Assembly: GCF_018842675.1 (NCBI RefSeq)
Contig: NZ_JAGTWO010000002.1
Location: forward strand, 224,841-288,840
Length of the DNA stretch: 64,000 nucleotides
Direction: 5' to 3'
Source: Candidatus Pantoea bituminis
GTDB taxonomy: Bacteria; Pseudomonadota; Gammaproteobacteria; Enterobacterales; Enterobacteriaceae
Positions 19,808 to 30,034 of this stretch are shown here, piece by piece. The notes under the pieces were generated by a model, which was given only the letters and a program-made list of their open reading frames with translations, had not been told where the DNA came from and searched no databases. Position 1 is the first letter of the stretch. Every line of letters starts with the position of its first letter. The translations under genes were made by a program, and so were the position numbers.

Positions 19808-21034
19808 TCAGATATAACCACGTCGCGGTGGTAAAATGCCATTGAGATAATAATCCCCCACTGCGGCATATTTCCAGCGTACAGGATCATGCAGAGTATG
19901 AGTTCTCGCGTTCCGCCAGTGCCGGTCCAAATTGTACTGCGCCAGTAAAGCTTGAGAACCGGCATGCTCAATAAGCTTATTACTGGCATTCAGGCAAAGT
20001 TCGGTTGAAAGTATTTTAACTTCGGCGACCGCTATTGATGCTTTCGCCAGAGACGATGCTCCAGGGGATGATTTAATAGAATCGACGACCTCAGCAGCGT
20101 CTATGATCAGCGTTTCAGCGGCGTGCAAATCTGTCATCAGGGCACCAAAATCTGCCAACAGCAAGGTGTCCTTTGCGGCAAATCCCATTTCACAGTCTAT
20201 CCATGGCCGTGAACGACTGGTCACAAACGATCTGAAATCATTCAGAGCAGCTCGCGCAATGCCAATCTGTATGGCTGCATGATAAAGCTGAGAATAGGGT
20301 CCTAACCGGGTTGGATTATCAAATAATGACTGAAAAGGCAGAACGTCTGCCCTGTTGACCAACACATTATCGAGCAGCACCGTGCCGCTGGCTGTTGTAC
20401 GCTGTCCCATTGCCGTCCAGTCATTGCGCAATGTCAGTCCGCTGCTTTCTTTTGGCACATAAGCCATGTGCTGGAATCCATCATTGTCTTTAACAAAAAC
20501 GGCCAGCCAGTCGCACAACAATGCCCCAGTGCAATATGCTTTAGTCCCATTGATGCGATTACCAGCTGGTGTTTTTGAAATAATAGTGGAGCGATGTAAA
20601 GCTGATGCAGTTTTACCCTGAGTTTCAGCAACAGCATTGCCAAAACGCTTTCCCTTTAATACTTCATTAAAAAAATATTGCTGCTGTTGCTTGTTACCCA
20701 GTAAACGGAAGCACTCAACCGAATAGAAATGCGTTTGTGGAATTTGGCCAACGGATGGGTCGGCCTCGCTTAGTTTTATCACAACTTCCACCAGCGTACG
20801 TGCGCTCACATCGGCACCACCATACGCTTCAGGTACAGTTATCCCCTGCAACCCACTTTGCGCTAAGAGGACAAGCTCGCGAACGGGTAAAGCACGCGTA
20901 GAATCACGAGCGGCAGCAGTCTCTTTGATAACGGGAATAAGAGCTTCAATGACTTCCAGCGCTTCGCTGTTCGATCGTATAACATGGGCAGGCTTTGAGA
21001 TCCCGGGTGCGGTGAGGCGAATAAATTCTGACAC
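19808..21034 (-). CDS. Acyl-CoA dehydrogenase-fold flavin monooxygenase, SfnB/DszC-like
   Basis: This soluble flavoprotein of the acyl-CoA dehydrogenase fold uses FMNH2 and O2 in the SfnB/DszC branch. Seen are GITVPEAYGGADVS, EADPSVGQIPQTHF, FGNAVAE, GTKAYCTGALLCDW, and the C-terminal LDRHWRNARTHTLHDPVRWKY shared by this branch. The upstream gene stops at 21047. The frame opens with TTG at 21046, but TTGGAG there is a good ribosome site for a GTG at 21034, which I take as the start (about 408 residues). The C-terminal motif recurs in the paralogues at 21047 and 30456. The true sulfur substrate is unknown. Confidence 0.82.
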   Translation of the reverse strand: MSEFIRLTAPGISKPAHVIRSNSEALEVIEALIPVIKETAAARDSTRALPVRELVLLAQSGLQGITVPEAYGGADVSARTLVEVVIKLSEADPSVGQIPQTHFYSVECFRLLGNKQQQQYFFNEVLKGKRFGNAVAETQGKTASALHRSTIISKTPAGNRINGTKAYCTGALLCDWLAVFVKDNDGFQHMAYVPKESSGLTLRNDWTAMGQRTTASGTVLLDNVLVNRADVLPFQSLFDNPTRLGPYSQLYHAAIQIGIARAALNDFRSFVTSRSRPWIDCEMGFAAKDTLLLADFGALMTDLHAAETLIIDAAEVVDSIKSSPGASSLAKASIAVAEVKILSTELCLNASNKLIEHAGSQALLAQYNLDRHWRNARTHTLHDPVRWKYAAVGDYYLNGILPPRRGYI

Positions 21035-21046
21035 GCGTTGCTCCAA

Positions 21047-22267
21047 TTAAATGAAAGAATGACGTTGAGGAAACTCATCATTGAGCCAGTAGCTGCCAAC
21101 AATTTTATACTTCCAGCGAATCGGATCATGAAGAGTATGCGTACGGGCATTGCGCCAGTGGCGATCCAGACCATGTTGGCTGAGTGTCGAACCCGTGCCG
21201 GCCAGCTCAAATAGTTTTTGTGAAGCATCCAGTGCGATTTGCATCGTCAGAATACGGGCTTCTCCAACCGTAACTGAGACTTCGGCGGACACCTCAGCCG
21301 AAACGCTGCTGTCTTTAAACCTATCCAATGTGCAGGCTGCTTTTCTCAATAACCCGAGGGCAGCTTTTTGTTTTACAGAGAGCAAGCCGATAGCCGCCAC
21401 AATATAGGGGTCGTCTGCCGCCGCTTCCTTGCCGCTGTCTATCCATGGGCGCGATTTTGTTTTAACAAATTCCATCGTATCGCTGAGTGCAGCAGAGGCA
21501 ATTCCAGCGTCTATCGCCGCATGCAGTAGTTGTACATAAGCGCCCTGTAATGAAAGCTGATTGTCATACAGTTTATGCGCAGGCAGGATCTGCATCTCAT
21601 TAACCGATACCTGGTCAAATACTATGCTTCCACTGCCAGTAGTACGCTGCCCAAAACCGCTCCAGTCGTTGTGCAATGTCACGCCAATGCCATTAGTGGG
21701 CACTAAAACTCGTGTCAGTTGGCTATTATCATCAAGCGCCAACACCTGTAGCCACTGCGAAAACTGAGATCCGGCACAATAAAATTTGGTGCCATTGAGG
21801 ATAAATCGGCTCTCATGTCGGTTAAGGGTTGTCTTGATATCACGAGCATGTTTAGTGTTACGTTCCGATGACGCACTGCCAAATCTCTCTCCTGCCAGAA
21901 TGCGTTTAAAGTAGAGGCGTTTTTGTGCGTCCGATCCCAGGGTTTTAAGGCTGTTTATTGCTTCAAAATGCGTTAATGGAATTTGACCGATAGAGGGATC
22001 TGCTTCTGAAATTACACGGATAATCTCGACAAGCGTAGTGAGGGAAATATCGGCACCGCCGTAGGCGACTGGCAAAGTACAGCCTAAGAGACCAGAAGAA
22101 GCAAAACGCTCCATCTCATTTTCAGGCGGCGTTCTCTTCTCATCGCGCTCAGCCGCATCCTTTTCATAATATTCAGCCAGTGTTTTGGCTACCAACAACG
22201 CCTCGTTATCATTTTTTATTAATCTGGTCGAATTTTCCTGATCGACTGGGTATTGATTCTTTAACAT
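21047..22267 (-). CDS. Acyl-CoA dehydrogenase-fold flavin monooxygenase, SfnB/DszC-like
   Basis: This is a paralogue of the next gene, with the same landmarks: GCTLPVAYGGADIS, EADPSIGQIPLTHF, GTKFYCAGSQFSQW, QRTTGSGSIVFDQVSV, and LDRHWRNARTHTLHDPIRW. ATG 22267 (MLKNQYPVDQEN) gives 406 residues and matches family lengths; the longer open frame to 22411 has no support. It follows the SDR gene by 14 bp and abuts the next flavoprotein gene, so the three form one leftward operon. Two adjacent paralogues suggest different substrates or a mixed oligomer. Confidence 0.82.
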   Translation of the reverse strand: MLKNQYPVDQENSTRLIKNDNEALLVAKTLAEYYEKDAAERDEKRTPPENEMERFASSGLLGCTLPVAYGGADISLTTLVEIIRVISEADPSIGQIPLTHFEAINSLKTLGSDAQKRLYFKRILAGERFGSASSERNTKHARDIKTTLNRHESRFILNGTKFYCAGSQFSQWLQVLALDDNSQLTRVLVPTNGIGVTLHNDWSGFGQRTTGSGSIVFDQVSVNEMQILPAHKLYDNQLSLQGAYVQLLHAAIDAGIASAALSDTMEFVKTKSRPWIDSGKEAAADDPYIVAAIGLLSVKQKAALGLLRKAACTLDRFKDSSVSAEVSAEVSVTVGEARILTMQIALDASQKLFELAGTGSTLSQHGLDRHWRNARTHTLHDPIRWKYKIVGSYWLNDEFPQRHSFI

Positions 22268-22280
22268 ATTAAGCCTGCCT

Positions 22281-23032
22281 TTACGCTTTTTCTCTGTGAA
22301 TATTAAGTGCTGAGAAGGATTGCTTGACCGGCATGATTTCAATTGAATTGACATTGACATGTTCAGGCAAAGTCGCAATCCAATAGACTGTCTCAGCAAT
22401 ATCTTCCGCACTCAGCGCTTTAACATTCTCATAGCGTTTCCTCGCTGCCTGTTCATCGCCATTCAGGCGTACGGTGGTAAATTCTGTACCACCAATTAAT
22501 CCTGGCTCAACATTCGTAACCCGGATATCTGTACCAATTAGATCTGCGCGCAAGTTCTGGCTAAACTGTTTAACAAAAGCTTTAGATGCCCCATATACAT
22601 TTCCCCGGGATAAGGATATTTACCAGCGACGGAACCGATATTAATGATATGCCCGAAATTCGACTTTATCATTTTTGGCAAAATAGCATGCGTAAGCAAA
22701 GCGAGTCCTGTGATGTTAGTATCTATCATCTTTTTCCAGTTTTCGGTATTGGAACATTGTGCAGTTTCCACCCCCAATGCCAGACCTGCATTATTCACAA
22801 GCACGCTAATATCGGAAAAATCATCCGGGATCGCTTTCAGGAAATTTGTATATGAATTGATATTGGAAATGTTATGCTGTAATGGAAAGAAACTCTCTCC
22901 AAGCTCATCTTTAATAATACCCAGACGCTCTTTTCGTCTCCCTGTACCGATGACTGCCCTTCCTTCAGCAATAAATCTTTTAGCAATAGCAAGACCAATA
23001 CCTGAAGTAACACCGGTTATTAATACTGTCAT
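22281..23032 (-). pseudogene. Short-chain dehydrogenase, YdfG-like, one-base frameshift
   Basis: This NADP-dependent 3-hydroxy acid/serine dehydrogenase-like protein has ITGVTSGIGLAIAKRF (Rossmann glycine motif), VLVNNAGLALGVE, and HIINIGSVAGKYPYPG. The frame then breaks in the C4 run at 22603-22606. One more base gives GGNVYGASKAFVKQFSQNL, which supplies the Tyr-x3-Lys of the active site, and continues through VEPGLIGGTEF to MPVKQSFSALNIHR, about 251 residues, closely like E. coli YdfG. As read, the catalytic Tyr and Lys are lost. It is the first gene of the leftward operon. Confidence 0.82.
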
Positions 23033-23342
23033 AATGCCTCCTGTTGAAATATCCGCATTCTGGTTGAACAGTAGTTACAATCCACTTGAGAGATAATCAA
23101 CCTATATTTCCACAGAAGAAACCTAACTGAAATGAAGCGGATTTTGCGGTGATAATTCGGTTTTTATTGTTTTTAGTTATTAGCAGGCGGATTCTGGTTA
23201 TAAAAAGGGCAGCCTACATGCGAATAATAAAATTAGTTATGCGCAATATGTCATATGCATTTATTAATGATAAAAAATACTTTAGGCGTAATGAGCAAGC
23301 CCAATACCTTGTCGGGAATTAATTACACCGCAGGAAGTTGAA
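23033..23342. other. Divergent promoter region of the sulfur locus
   Basis: These 310 bp are AT-rich with no open frame of interest. They separate the leftward SDR/flavoprotein operon from the rightward ABC transporter operon and should hold both promoters. I could not assign a clear operator. Confidence 0.5.
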
Positions 23343-24941
23343 ATGACATCGTTTAATAAAAAGAATTTGGTCACTGCTATCATTACAATAAGCTCTGTGA
23401 CATTTATCCTTTCGACACATGCTGCAACACCAGCGGATACTCTTGTAGTGGCAAAAAACTTGGAGGATGTCATCTCGCTGGATCCCGCTGAGGCGTATGA
23501 AAACACCACCGGCGAAATCATTAACAACAGCTATTCAAGGCTAGTACATCGCGATAAGCATGACGCGACCAAAATCGTTGGCGACGTGGCACAGAGTTGG
23601 GATGTTTCCAGCGATGGCAAGACATACACATTTACGCTTAACCCAGCCGAGAAGTTTCCGTCCGGTCGGGCCATCGCCGCAGAGGATGTTGTTTACTCTT
23701 TACAGCGGGTGATCTTGCTAAATAAAACCCCTGCCTTCCTGCTGCGAAATTTCGGCTGGAATAAAGACAATGTAAACAGCAATGTTCAGGCAATTAAAGG
23801 TAAAGTCATCATTCATATACAGGATGCAATCGCACCGCAATTGGTGTTGCAGATTCTGGCAACATCAGTAACTTCAGTTGTAGATGAGAAGCTATTACAG
23901 CAGCACTCTAAAGATAACGATTATGGAAATGGGTGGTTACGCACTGCCTGGGCGGGTTCTGGCCCCTTCTCTATCCAGACATGGCAACCCAAGCAAGCCA
24001 TCGTTCTGGAGAAAAACAGTGCCTATTATGGTGAGCAGGCAAAAATTTCACGCGTGATTTTCCGCCACGTACCTGACAGCAGTACTCAGACGCTTTTACT
24101 TACAAAAGGAGACGTAGATTTAGCTTACAACCTTCAACCAGACCAGTTAGCTGATTTAATCAAAGACAAACAATTTAAAACTGTCGACTCGCTGAAATTG
24201 ACACAGATCTACATTCCACTCAACCAGAAGGTCGAACCGCTTAAAAGCGACAAAGTACGTGAAGCACTGAAATATCTCATCGATTATCAGGGGATCAAGA
24301 ATAATCTGTTAAAAGGCCAGTGGGTTATACATCAGTCTTTTTACGGTATTGGACAGCCCGGCGTACTGACCGACAATCCCTACCATCTTGACGTAGCCAA
24401 AGCTAAACAGCTGCTTGATGAGGCTGGATATAAACAAGGCTTCGAGCTCAAAATGGATGTAGAGAATACTTCACCTTACCCGGATATAGCTCAATCAATT
24501 CAGTCTACCTTTGCACTGGCAGGTGTAAGGCTTAAACTGGTCACCTCCGACCGCCGGCAAATTGTCACTGAATATCGAGATCGTAAACATCAGACCATTT
24601 TATGGCATGCCTCCGTAGACTATAACGATCCCAATGCATCCGCAGCTGATTACGCCTACAACACGGATAACAGTTTGCACTCAACAAACCGTAACCGGGC
24701 CTGGCGTAGCAGCTGGATAGACCACAACATCAATAAACTTACCGATCTCGCTCTTCATGAAAAAGATCCTCAAAAACGCCTCTCTGATTATCAGACGCTA
24801 CAGCGCGATATGTGGAAGGTTTCACCTTATATATTTCTGTTCCAGCAGAAAGAACGTCTTGCCATTAATGGCCATGTTCAAGACCTGGTCACCGGGCCAA
24901 ATTACGACGCAACACTCTATAACTACGTCGTAAAACGTTGA
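23343..24941 (+). CDS. Periplasmic substrate-binding protein, peptide/nickel-type ABC transporter
   Basis: This 532-residue family 5 (DppA/OppA) binding protein has a signal peptide to about residue 28 (cleavage near THA-AT). Family features are TLVVAKNLEDVISLDPAEAYE, YSRLVHRD, VVYSLQRVI, GSGPFSIQTW, and the C-terminal DMWKVSPYIFLFQQKE. It heads the operon for the permeases and ATPases that follow. A 260-bp stretch (24351-24610) is almost identical to the inverted paralogue at 28762-29021 although the flanks differ. The ligand is probably a sulfur compound, judging from neighbours. Confidence 0.88.
   Translation: MTSFNKKNLVTAIITISSVTFILSTHAATPADTLVVAKNLEDVISLDPAEAYENTTGEIINNSYSRLVHRDKHDATKIVGDVAQSWDVSSDGKTYTFTLNPAEKFPSGRAIAAEDVVYSLQRVILLNKTPAFLLRNFGWNKDNVNSNVQAIKGKVIIHIQDAIAPQLVLQILATSVTSVVDEKLLQQHSKDNDYGNGWLRTAWAGSGPFSIQTWQPKQAIVLEKNSAYYGEQAKISRVIFRHVPDSSTQTLLLTKGDVDLAYNLQPDQLADLIKDKQFKTVDSLKLTQIYIPLNQKVEPLKSDKVREALKYLIDYQGIKNNLLKGQWVIHQSFYGIGQPGVLTDNPYHLDVAKAKQLLDEAGYKQGFELKMDVENTSPYPDIAQSIQSTFALAGVRLKLVTSDRRQIVTEYRDRKHQTILWHASVDYNDPNASAADYAYNTDNSLHSTNRNRAWRSSWIDHNINKLTDLALHEKDPQKRLSDYQTLQRDMWKVSPYIFLFQQKERLAINGHVQDLVTGPNYDATLYNYVVKR
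24351..24610 (+). repeat. Near-identical tract shared by two inverted binding-protein genes (copy 1)
   Basis: The tract pairs with 28762-29021 on the other strand. I count three differences in 260 bp by eye (A/G, T/C and A/G), whereas sequence outside both ends is clearly diverged. Such a sharp block is what gene conversion leaves. Confidence 0.75.
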
Positions 24942-24955
24942 GGAAGGCCGAACTG

Positions 24956-25972
24956 ATGCGTGTGATCAAAAGACTGAGCAACAACATGGCTGTGTTTATA
25001 ACTACCGTTATTGGCCTGCTGTGTTTCACCTTTCTGATAGGCAAGTTACTGCCTATCGATCCTGTATTGGCGATTGTCGGTGAACATGCCACTGCGGATG
25101 TGTATGCGCAGGAAAAGGAAAAGCTGGGCCTGAACAATCCCATTCCAGTTCAATTTCTGGATTATCTGAAAAAAGTAGTGCAGGGGGACTTTGGTACCTC
25201 TGTGACTACGGGCAAGCCGGTGCTGCATGACGTGTGGAGTGCAGTACCAGCGACTCTTGAGCTTGGCACGACAGCAATGCTGATTGGCCTGTTACTGGGT
25301 ATACCCTCAGGCGTGTTGGCTGCTGTATACAGAAACAAGACGCCCGACCGCATAGTGCGCTTCTTAAGCATACTTTCACATGCCGTTCCGGGATTCTGGC
25401 TTGGGCTCATTTTCCTGCTCATTTTTTATGTTGAGTTGGGATGGACGCCGGGCCCGGGTCGGCTGGATATCGCCTATCAGTACAGTATTCAGCTAAAAAC
25501 GGGATTTATTCTCTATGACACCCTTACCCAAGGAGAATTTGATGCATTCAAGGATGCCGCTGCGCATCTTATCTTACCTGCAATGGTACTGGGTCTGGCT
25601 ACGGCCTCTTATCTGTGCCGACTGACCCGCGGCTATATGATCGAGGCATTAGCCTCTGAATATGTCACGGCTGCCCGAATGAAGGGAATGCCGGAGCATG
25701 TGGTGATCTTTCGGCATTGTATGCGCAACATTGCCGTTCCTCTCTTAACGTCAACAGCGCTCTGTTATGTGCATCTGCTAGAAGGTGCCGTGTTAACAGA
25801 AACCATCTTCACATGGCCTGGATTGGGACTGTATATCACTCAGTCTATATTCAGTGCAGACCTTCCGGCGGTAATGGGTGCGGTAACTTTTATCGGCATA
25901 TTTTATCTGATAGTAAACAAATTAGTCGACTCACTCTATCCCCTTCTTGACGCCAGGATAAACAAAAAATGA
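24956..25972 (+). CDS. ABC transporter permease, DppB-like
   Basis: This is an inner membrane permease of the peptide/nickel family, about 339 residues. The N-terminal TM is followed by the DppB-type LGLNNPIPVQFLDYLK, FGTSV, and the cytoplasmic EAA loop EYVTAARMKGMPEHVVIFRH. I chose ATG 24956, which has GAGGAAGG upstream, over the TTG at 24938 that overlaps the binding-protein stop. It overlaps the next permease gene by 4 bp. Confidence 0.86.
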   Translation: MRVIKRLSNNMAVFITTVIGLLCFTFLIGKLLPIDPVLAIVGEHATADVYAQEKEKLGLNNPIPVQFLDYLKKVVQGDFGTSVTTGKPVLHDVWSAVPATLELGTTAMLIGLLLGIPSGVLAAVYRNKTPDRIVRFLSILSHAVPGFWLGLIFLLIFYVELGWTPGPGRLDIAYQYSIQLKTGFILYDTLTQGEFDAFKDAAAHLILPAMVLGLATASYLCRLTRGYMIEALASEYVTAARMKGMPEHVVIFRHCMRNIAVPLLTSTALCYVHLLEGAVLTETIFTWPGLGLYITQSIFSADLPAVMGAVTFIGIFYLIVNKLVDSLYPLLDARINKK

Positions 25973-26908
25973 CTTATGAATCAGATGTTGAGAGAAGTAA
26001 ATTACAGGAAACCTCAACTTCGCTGTCTCCCGTGCAGCCAGGTCTTCTTCGTTTTTCCAGCAGCCTTTATAAAGTGCTATCAGGTAATAATCTTTTGCTA
26101 TGGGGCACGCTGATTTTATTTATCACATTTGTGGCGGTGTGCTCAGCCGGTTTGATTAGCCATTCAGATCCTGGATTACAATCGTTGGACGATCGCGTGC
26201 AGCCCCTTCTGCTCTGCACTGGTTTGGTACCGACCAATTAGGACGTGATATTTTTAGCAGAGTACTTTACGGAGGGCGTGCAACGCTTGTGATCGTATTG
26301 TGTTCAGCACTGGCCATTGCGCCAGTGGGCTTACTGGTCGGCATTCTGGCAGGTTACTACGGCAGTTTTATTGATAATCTGTTCATGCGCTTAACCGATA
26401 TTTTCTTTGCTTTCCCCCGACTGGTGCTGGCCTTAGCGCTGTCGGCAGTACTGGGTGCTGGGCTGTTTAATGCGGTATTCGCTATCGTCATCAGCGCCTG
26501 GCCACCCTACGCTCGTCAGGCACGCGCTGAAGTGTTAACGATTATGGAAACGGACTTTATTAAAGCTGCGAGGCTCTCAGGAGCCTCAGATTTTCGGATT
26601 ATATTTCACTATATATTGCCGCTCTGCATGTCATCAGCTTTTATCCGCTTAGCACTCGATCTCTCAGGGATCATCATTATCGCTGCCGGTCTTGGCTTCT
26701 TGGGATTAGGAATTCAGCCTCCTACGCCGGAATGGGGTGCAATGATTTCAGAGGGACGCCAATATATTTCTACGGCATGGTGGATTTCAATTTTTCCAGG
26801 TCTTTCAATACTTTTTATGAGCGCTGCATTTACCCTGCTGGGTGACGGCCTTCGCGATACCTTTGACCCAAAAAGGAGCTGTCAAACAATGACCATTCCT
26901 CTCCTTGA
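25969..26908 (+). pseudogene. ABC transporter permease, DppC-like, two homopolymer lesions
   Basis: This is the partner permease of the DppB-like protein. The first frame ends at 26241 because a C is missing in the C4 run at 26203-26206. With it, the reading continues PSALHWFGTDQLGRDIFSRV, the standard DppC segment, into the EAA loop METDFIKAARLSGASDF and FLGLGIQPPTPEWGAMI. Near the end the A5 run at 26870-26874 also lacks a base: restoring it gives DPKKELSNN and a TGA at 26906-26908. As read, the permease runs into the ATPase gene and looks like a fusion, which I regard as artificial. Confidence 0.8.
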
Positions 26909-27713
26909 ACTCGAAAATCTCTCGGTTTTCTATCAGGGCTGTGGCGTAGTGAAAGACGTCACGCTGACGCTTAATTATCAACAAAAAATCGCAATAGTTG
27001 GTGAATCGGGTTCAGGTAAAACGCAGCTTGCCCGTGCTATTGCCGGTATTTTGCCGGACCGCGCTCAAGTGACGTCAAAACGATTTCTCTTCTCGAGCAG
27101 TGAGTTGACGATGCTCAGTCGACGTGCACGCCAGGCCATGCGAGGCCGGGAAATCGCAATGATTATGCAGGACCCCCATTACTCTCTGAATCCGGTGATG
27201 CGTATCGGTGAACAGATCACCGAGGTTTACCGCTATCACTTCAACCTGCCACAGAAGGTGGCCAGGCAACATGCTCTTAAGGCCTTGTCCCGGCTACATA
27301 TAAACGATCCTGAAAAGGTCTTTAATGCCTGGCCACATCAAATTTCTGGTGGGATGGGCCAGCGCGTCATGATCGCGATGATGATGGCTGCCTCACCAAA
27401 ACTACTCATTGCGGATGAACCAACCTCATCACTGGATAGCTCAACCTCGATACGCGTCATTAATGAGCTGGATCAACTATTTAACCAGCACAAGATGAGC
27501 CTGATTTTTATCACCCATGATATTGAACTTGCGACGCGTTTTTGCGACGACATTATTGTTATGTACCGTGGTCAGATCGTTGAAAAGTTGCGCGCAAATC
27601 TTATTCAGCATGCACAGCATCCTTATACACAGGGTTTACTCAACTGCATACCACGTGCCGGGAATTTGCCTGAAAGACTCCCTACGCTGCATACAGGAGC
27701 GATGGTCATATGA
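26889..27713 (+). CDS. ABC transporter ATPase, DppD-like
   Basis: This is the cytoplasmic ATPase of the importer, 274 residues from ATG 26889 with AAGGAG 10 bp upstream. Walker A is GESGSGKT, the signature is SGGMGQR, Walker B is LLIADEPTSSLD, and the switch His is in ITHDI. The C-terminal peptide-transport extension HPYTQGLLNCIPR is present. It pairs with the DppF-like ATPase that starts in its last codons (4-bp overlap). Confidence 0.86.
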   Translation: MTIPLLELENLSVFYQGCGVVKDVTLTLNYQQKIAIVGESGSGKTQLARAIAGILPDRAQVTSKRFLFSSSELTMLSRRARQAMRGREIAMIMQDPHYSLNPVMRIGEQITEVYRYHFNLPQKVARQHALKALSRLHINDPEKVFNAWPHQISGGMGQRVMIAMMMAASPKLLIADEPTSSLDSSTSIRVINELDQLFNQHKMSLIFITHDIELATRFCDDIIVMYRGQIVEKLRANLIQHAQHPYTQGLLNCIPRAGNLPERLPTLHTGAMVI

Positions 27714-28381
27714 TGACTAATAACGTTCTGACTGTGAATGAACTTTCGTTACGCTACGGCAATAAGCAGGTACTCGATAAGATCAGCTTCTCAATCGCTA
27801 AAGGAATGAGTCTGGGTATCAGCGGTGAGTCGGGTTCAGGAAAATCAACCCTTCTCAAGGCGGTGATGGGTCTTGTTATACCCGATAATGGTGACATTTT
27901 AATTGCTGGCGCTGCTCGCTCCACACGACAAAGATTAGGCTTTTTTTCAAAGGACGTTCAAATGGTTTTCCAAGACCCTTTTGGATCCCTTCATCCGCGC
28001 CACACCATTCGTAAAATCATATCTGAACCAATAATAATCAATAATGGTGAGTTTCAAGAAGAAAGGGTAGAGTCGGCCTTAAAAGAAGTTGGTCTGAATA
28101 ATTCTTTCTTAACTCGCTACCCTCATCAGCTTTCGGGAGGGCAGCGTCAGCGAGTATCAATAGCCCGAGCCCTCATATTGAAACCTAAGCTGGTTGTTCT
28201 TGACGAACCGACCTCAGCATTGGATGTTTCCGTGCAGGCTGAGATCTTAAATTTGTTAAAAGACATTAAAAGCAGTCATGACTTAAGTTATTTGCTTGTA
28301 AGCCACAATCCGGCCGTGATTGAATACTTGTGTGATAAAGAAATGCTGCTCGATAACGGTCGATTGGTAAATACAGATTAA
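27710..28381 (+). CDS. ABC transporter ATPase, DppF-like
   Basis: This 223-residue ATPase has Walker A GESGSGKST, signature LSGGQRQRVSIARAL, Walker B LVVLDEPTSALD, and switch VSHN. It is shorter than typical DppF (about 330) because it ends soon after the switch region, lacking the C-terminal oligopeptide extension. It is the last gene of the rightward operon. ATGATG at 27710 overlaps the previous stop. Confidence 0.85.
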   Translation: MMTNNVLTVNELSLRYGNKQVLDKISFSIAKGMSLGISGESGSGKSTLLKAVMGLVIPDNGDILIAGAARSTRQRLGFFSKDVQMVFQDPFGSLHPRHTIRKIISEPIIINNGEFQEERVESALKEVGLNNSFLTRYPHQLSGGQRQRVSIARALILKPKLVVLDEPTSALDVSVQAEILNLLKDIKSSHDLSYLLVSHNPAVIEYLCDKEMLLDNGRLVNTD

Positions 28382-28401
28382 CCAAAATTGATAGTACAAG
28401 G

Positions 28402-28425
28402 ACACCCGGCGTTAACACCGGGTGT
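28402..28425. terminator. Bidirectional hairpin between convergent ABC genes
   Basis: ACACCCGG and CCGGGTGT form a perfect 8-bp stem with an 8-nt loop, followed by an AT-rich tail. It separates the DppF-like gene from the oppositely oriented second binding protein. Confidence 0.7.
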
Positions 28426-28433
28426 ATATAATA

Positions 28434-30034
28434 TTATTGTTTGATTGAGTAATTATAAAGAGTCGAGTCACTGGGCCCTGTCACTAAATATTTTACCCTC
28501 GAACTGGTCGCTAAACGTTCTTTTTGCTGAAAGAGGAAGATATAAGGTGAAACCTTCCACATTTCACGCTGTAGCGTCTGATATTCAGCAATTCGCTTAT
28601 TTTGATCACGTTCATGTAAGGCTTTGTCAGTCAGTGCATTGATATCATAATTTATCCAACTACTGCGCCATGCGCGGTTTCTGTTTGAGGATGACGGACT
28701 ATTACTCAGGTTATATGCAAAATCAGATGCGGAGACGTTTGGATCATTATAGGATCCTGAAGCATGCCATAAAATGGTCTGATGTTTACGATCTCGATAT
28801 TCAGTGACAATTTGCCGGCGGTCGGAGGTGACCAGTTTAAGCCTCACACCTGCCAGTGCAAAGGTAGACTGAATTGATTGAGCTATATCCGGGTAAGGTG
28901 AGGTATTCTCTACATCCATTTTGAGCTCGAAGCCTTGTTTATATCCAGCCTCATCAAGCAGCTGTTTAGCTTTGGCTACGTCAAGATGGTAGGGATTGTC
29001 GGTCAGCACGCCGGGCTGTCCGATTCCATAGAAGGATTGATGCGTAATCCATTGCCCCTGAAGCAGGTTTTTCTCAATGCCCTGATAGTCTATCAGCCAC
29101 TTCAGCGCTTCCCTCACTTTGTCTTTTTTCAGGGCATCAACAGTCTGATTAAGTGGTATATAAATCTGAGTAAATCTTAAGGTATCAACGGTAGTAAATG
29201 CTTTGTTCTTTAGTAGGTTATTAAGCTGATCGGGCTGTAGATTTGAAGCAATGTCAATATCACCTTTTTCGAGTAATAACGCCTGAGTGCTGCTATCAGG
29301 CACATGTCGAAAGACCACTTGGTTCAAATGTGATTTATTGCCGAAATAGGTGGGATTTTTTTCTAAAACGATCACCTGCTTAGGTATCCATTTTTTAATA
29401 ATGAATGGCCCGTTGCCTGCCCAGGCGGTACGTAGCCACCCGTTACCATAATCATTATTGACCGCATGTTCTTGCACAAGTTTTGCATCAATTATTGTCC
29501 CTGGCGCAGATGCCAGAATCTGGAGTACAAGTTGAGGGGCGATGTTTTCTTTGACACGTAAAACTACGTATCCCCTTCTATAAAGACATTCTGCTGGATA
29601 TTGTTTTCATCCCACCCGAAGGTCTTCAATAGAAATGAGGGTGTTTTATTTAGTAGAACAACGCGTTGTATGGAATATACAACATCATCAGGTGTAATAA
29701 TTCTTCCCGACGGGAAGCGTCCATCATTTCTTATATCAAAGGTAAATGTTTTCCCGTCACCAGATACTTTCCAAGAGGATGCAACATCGCCATTGATTAT
29801 TTCGGGATTTTTTGGATCGCGCCTAACCAATCTTGAATAGGAATTATTTAAAATCTCGCTCACGGTATTCTCATATGCCTCCGCGGGATCGAGTGTGATG
29901 ATATCCTCAAGATTTTTAGCTATTACCAGCCTATTTTGTGGGGTCGCAGATTCAGAGTGCTGAGCAAATATTGACAACGTCATTCCACCCATTGCGACGG
30001 CGAGGGTTTTGATGCGAGCTTTTATGTTAATCAT
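28434..30034 (-). pseudogene. Second periplasmic substrate-binding protein, one-base frameshift
   Basis: This is a paralogue of the binding protein at 23343, in the opposite orientation. The first part has a signal peptide, NRLVIAKNLEDIITLDPAEAYE, and VVYSIQRVVLLNKTPSF. The frame breaks at the C4 run 29572-29575. One more base yields EGGYVVLRVKENIAPQLVLQ and joins the second part (28434-29477). ATG 30034 is preferred to 30088. It has no permease of its own, so it may feed the DppBCDF-like system with a second ligand. The tract at 28762-29021 is nearly identical to the first paralogue. Confidence 0.8.
28762..29021 (-). repeat. Near-identical tract shared by two inverted binding-protein genes (copy 2)
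   Basis: This is the reverse complement of 24351-24610 with three differences seen by eye. The encoded block includes GQPGVLTDNPYHLDVAKAKQ. The edges are abrupt. Confidence 0.75.
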
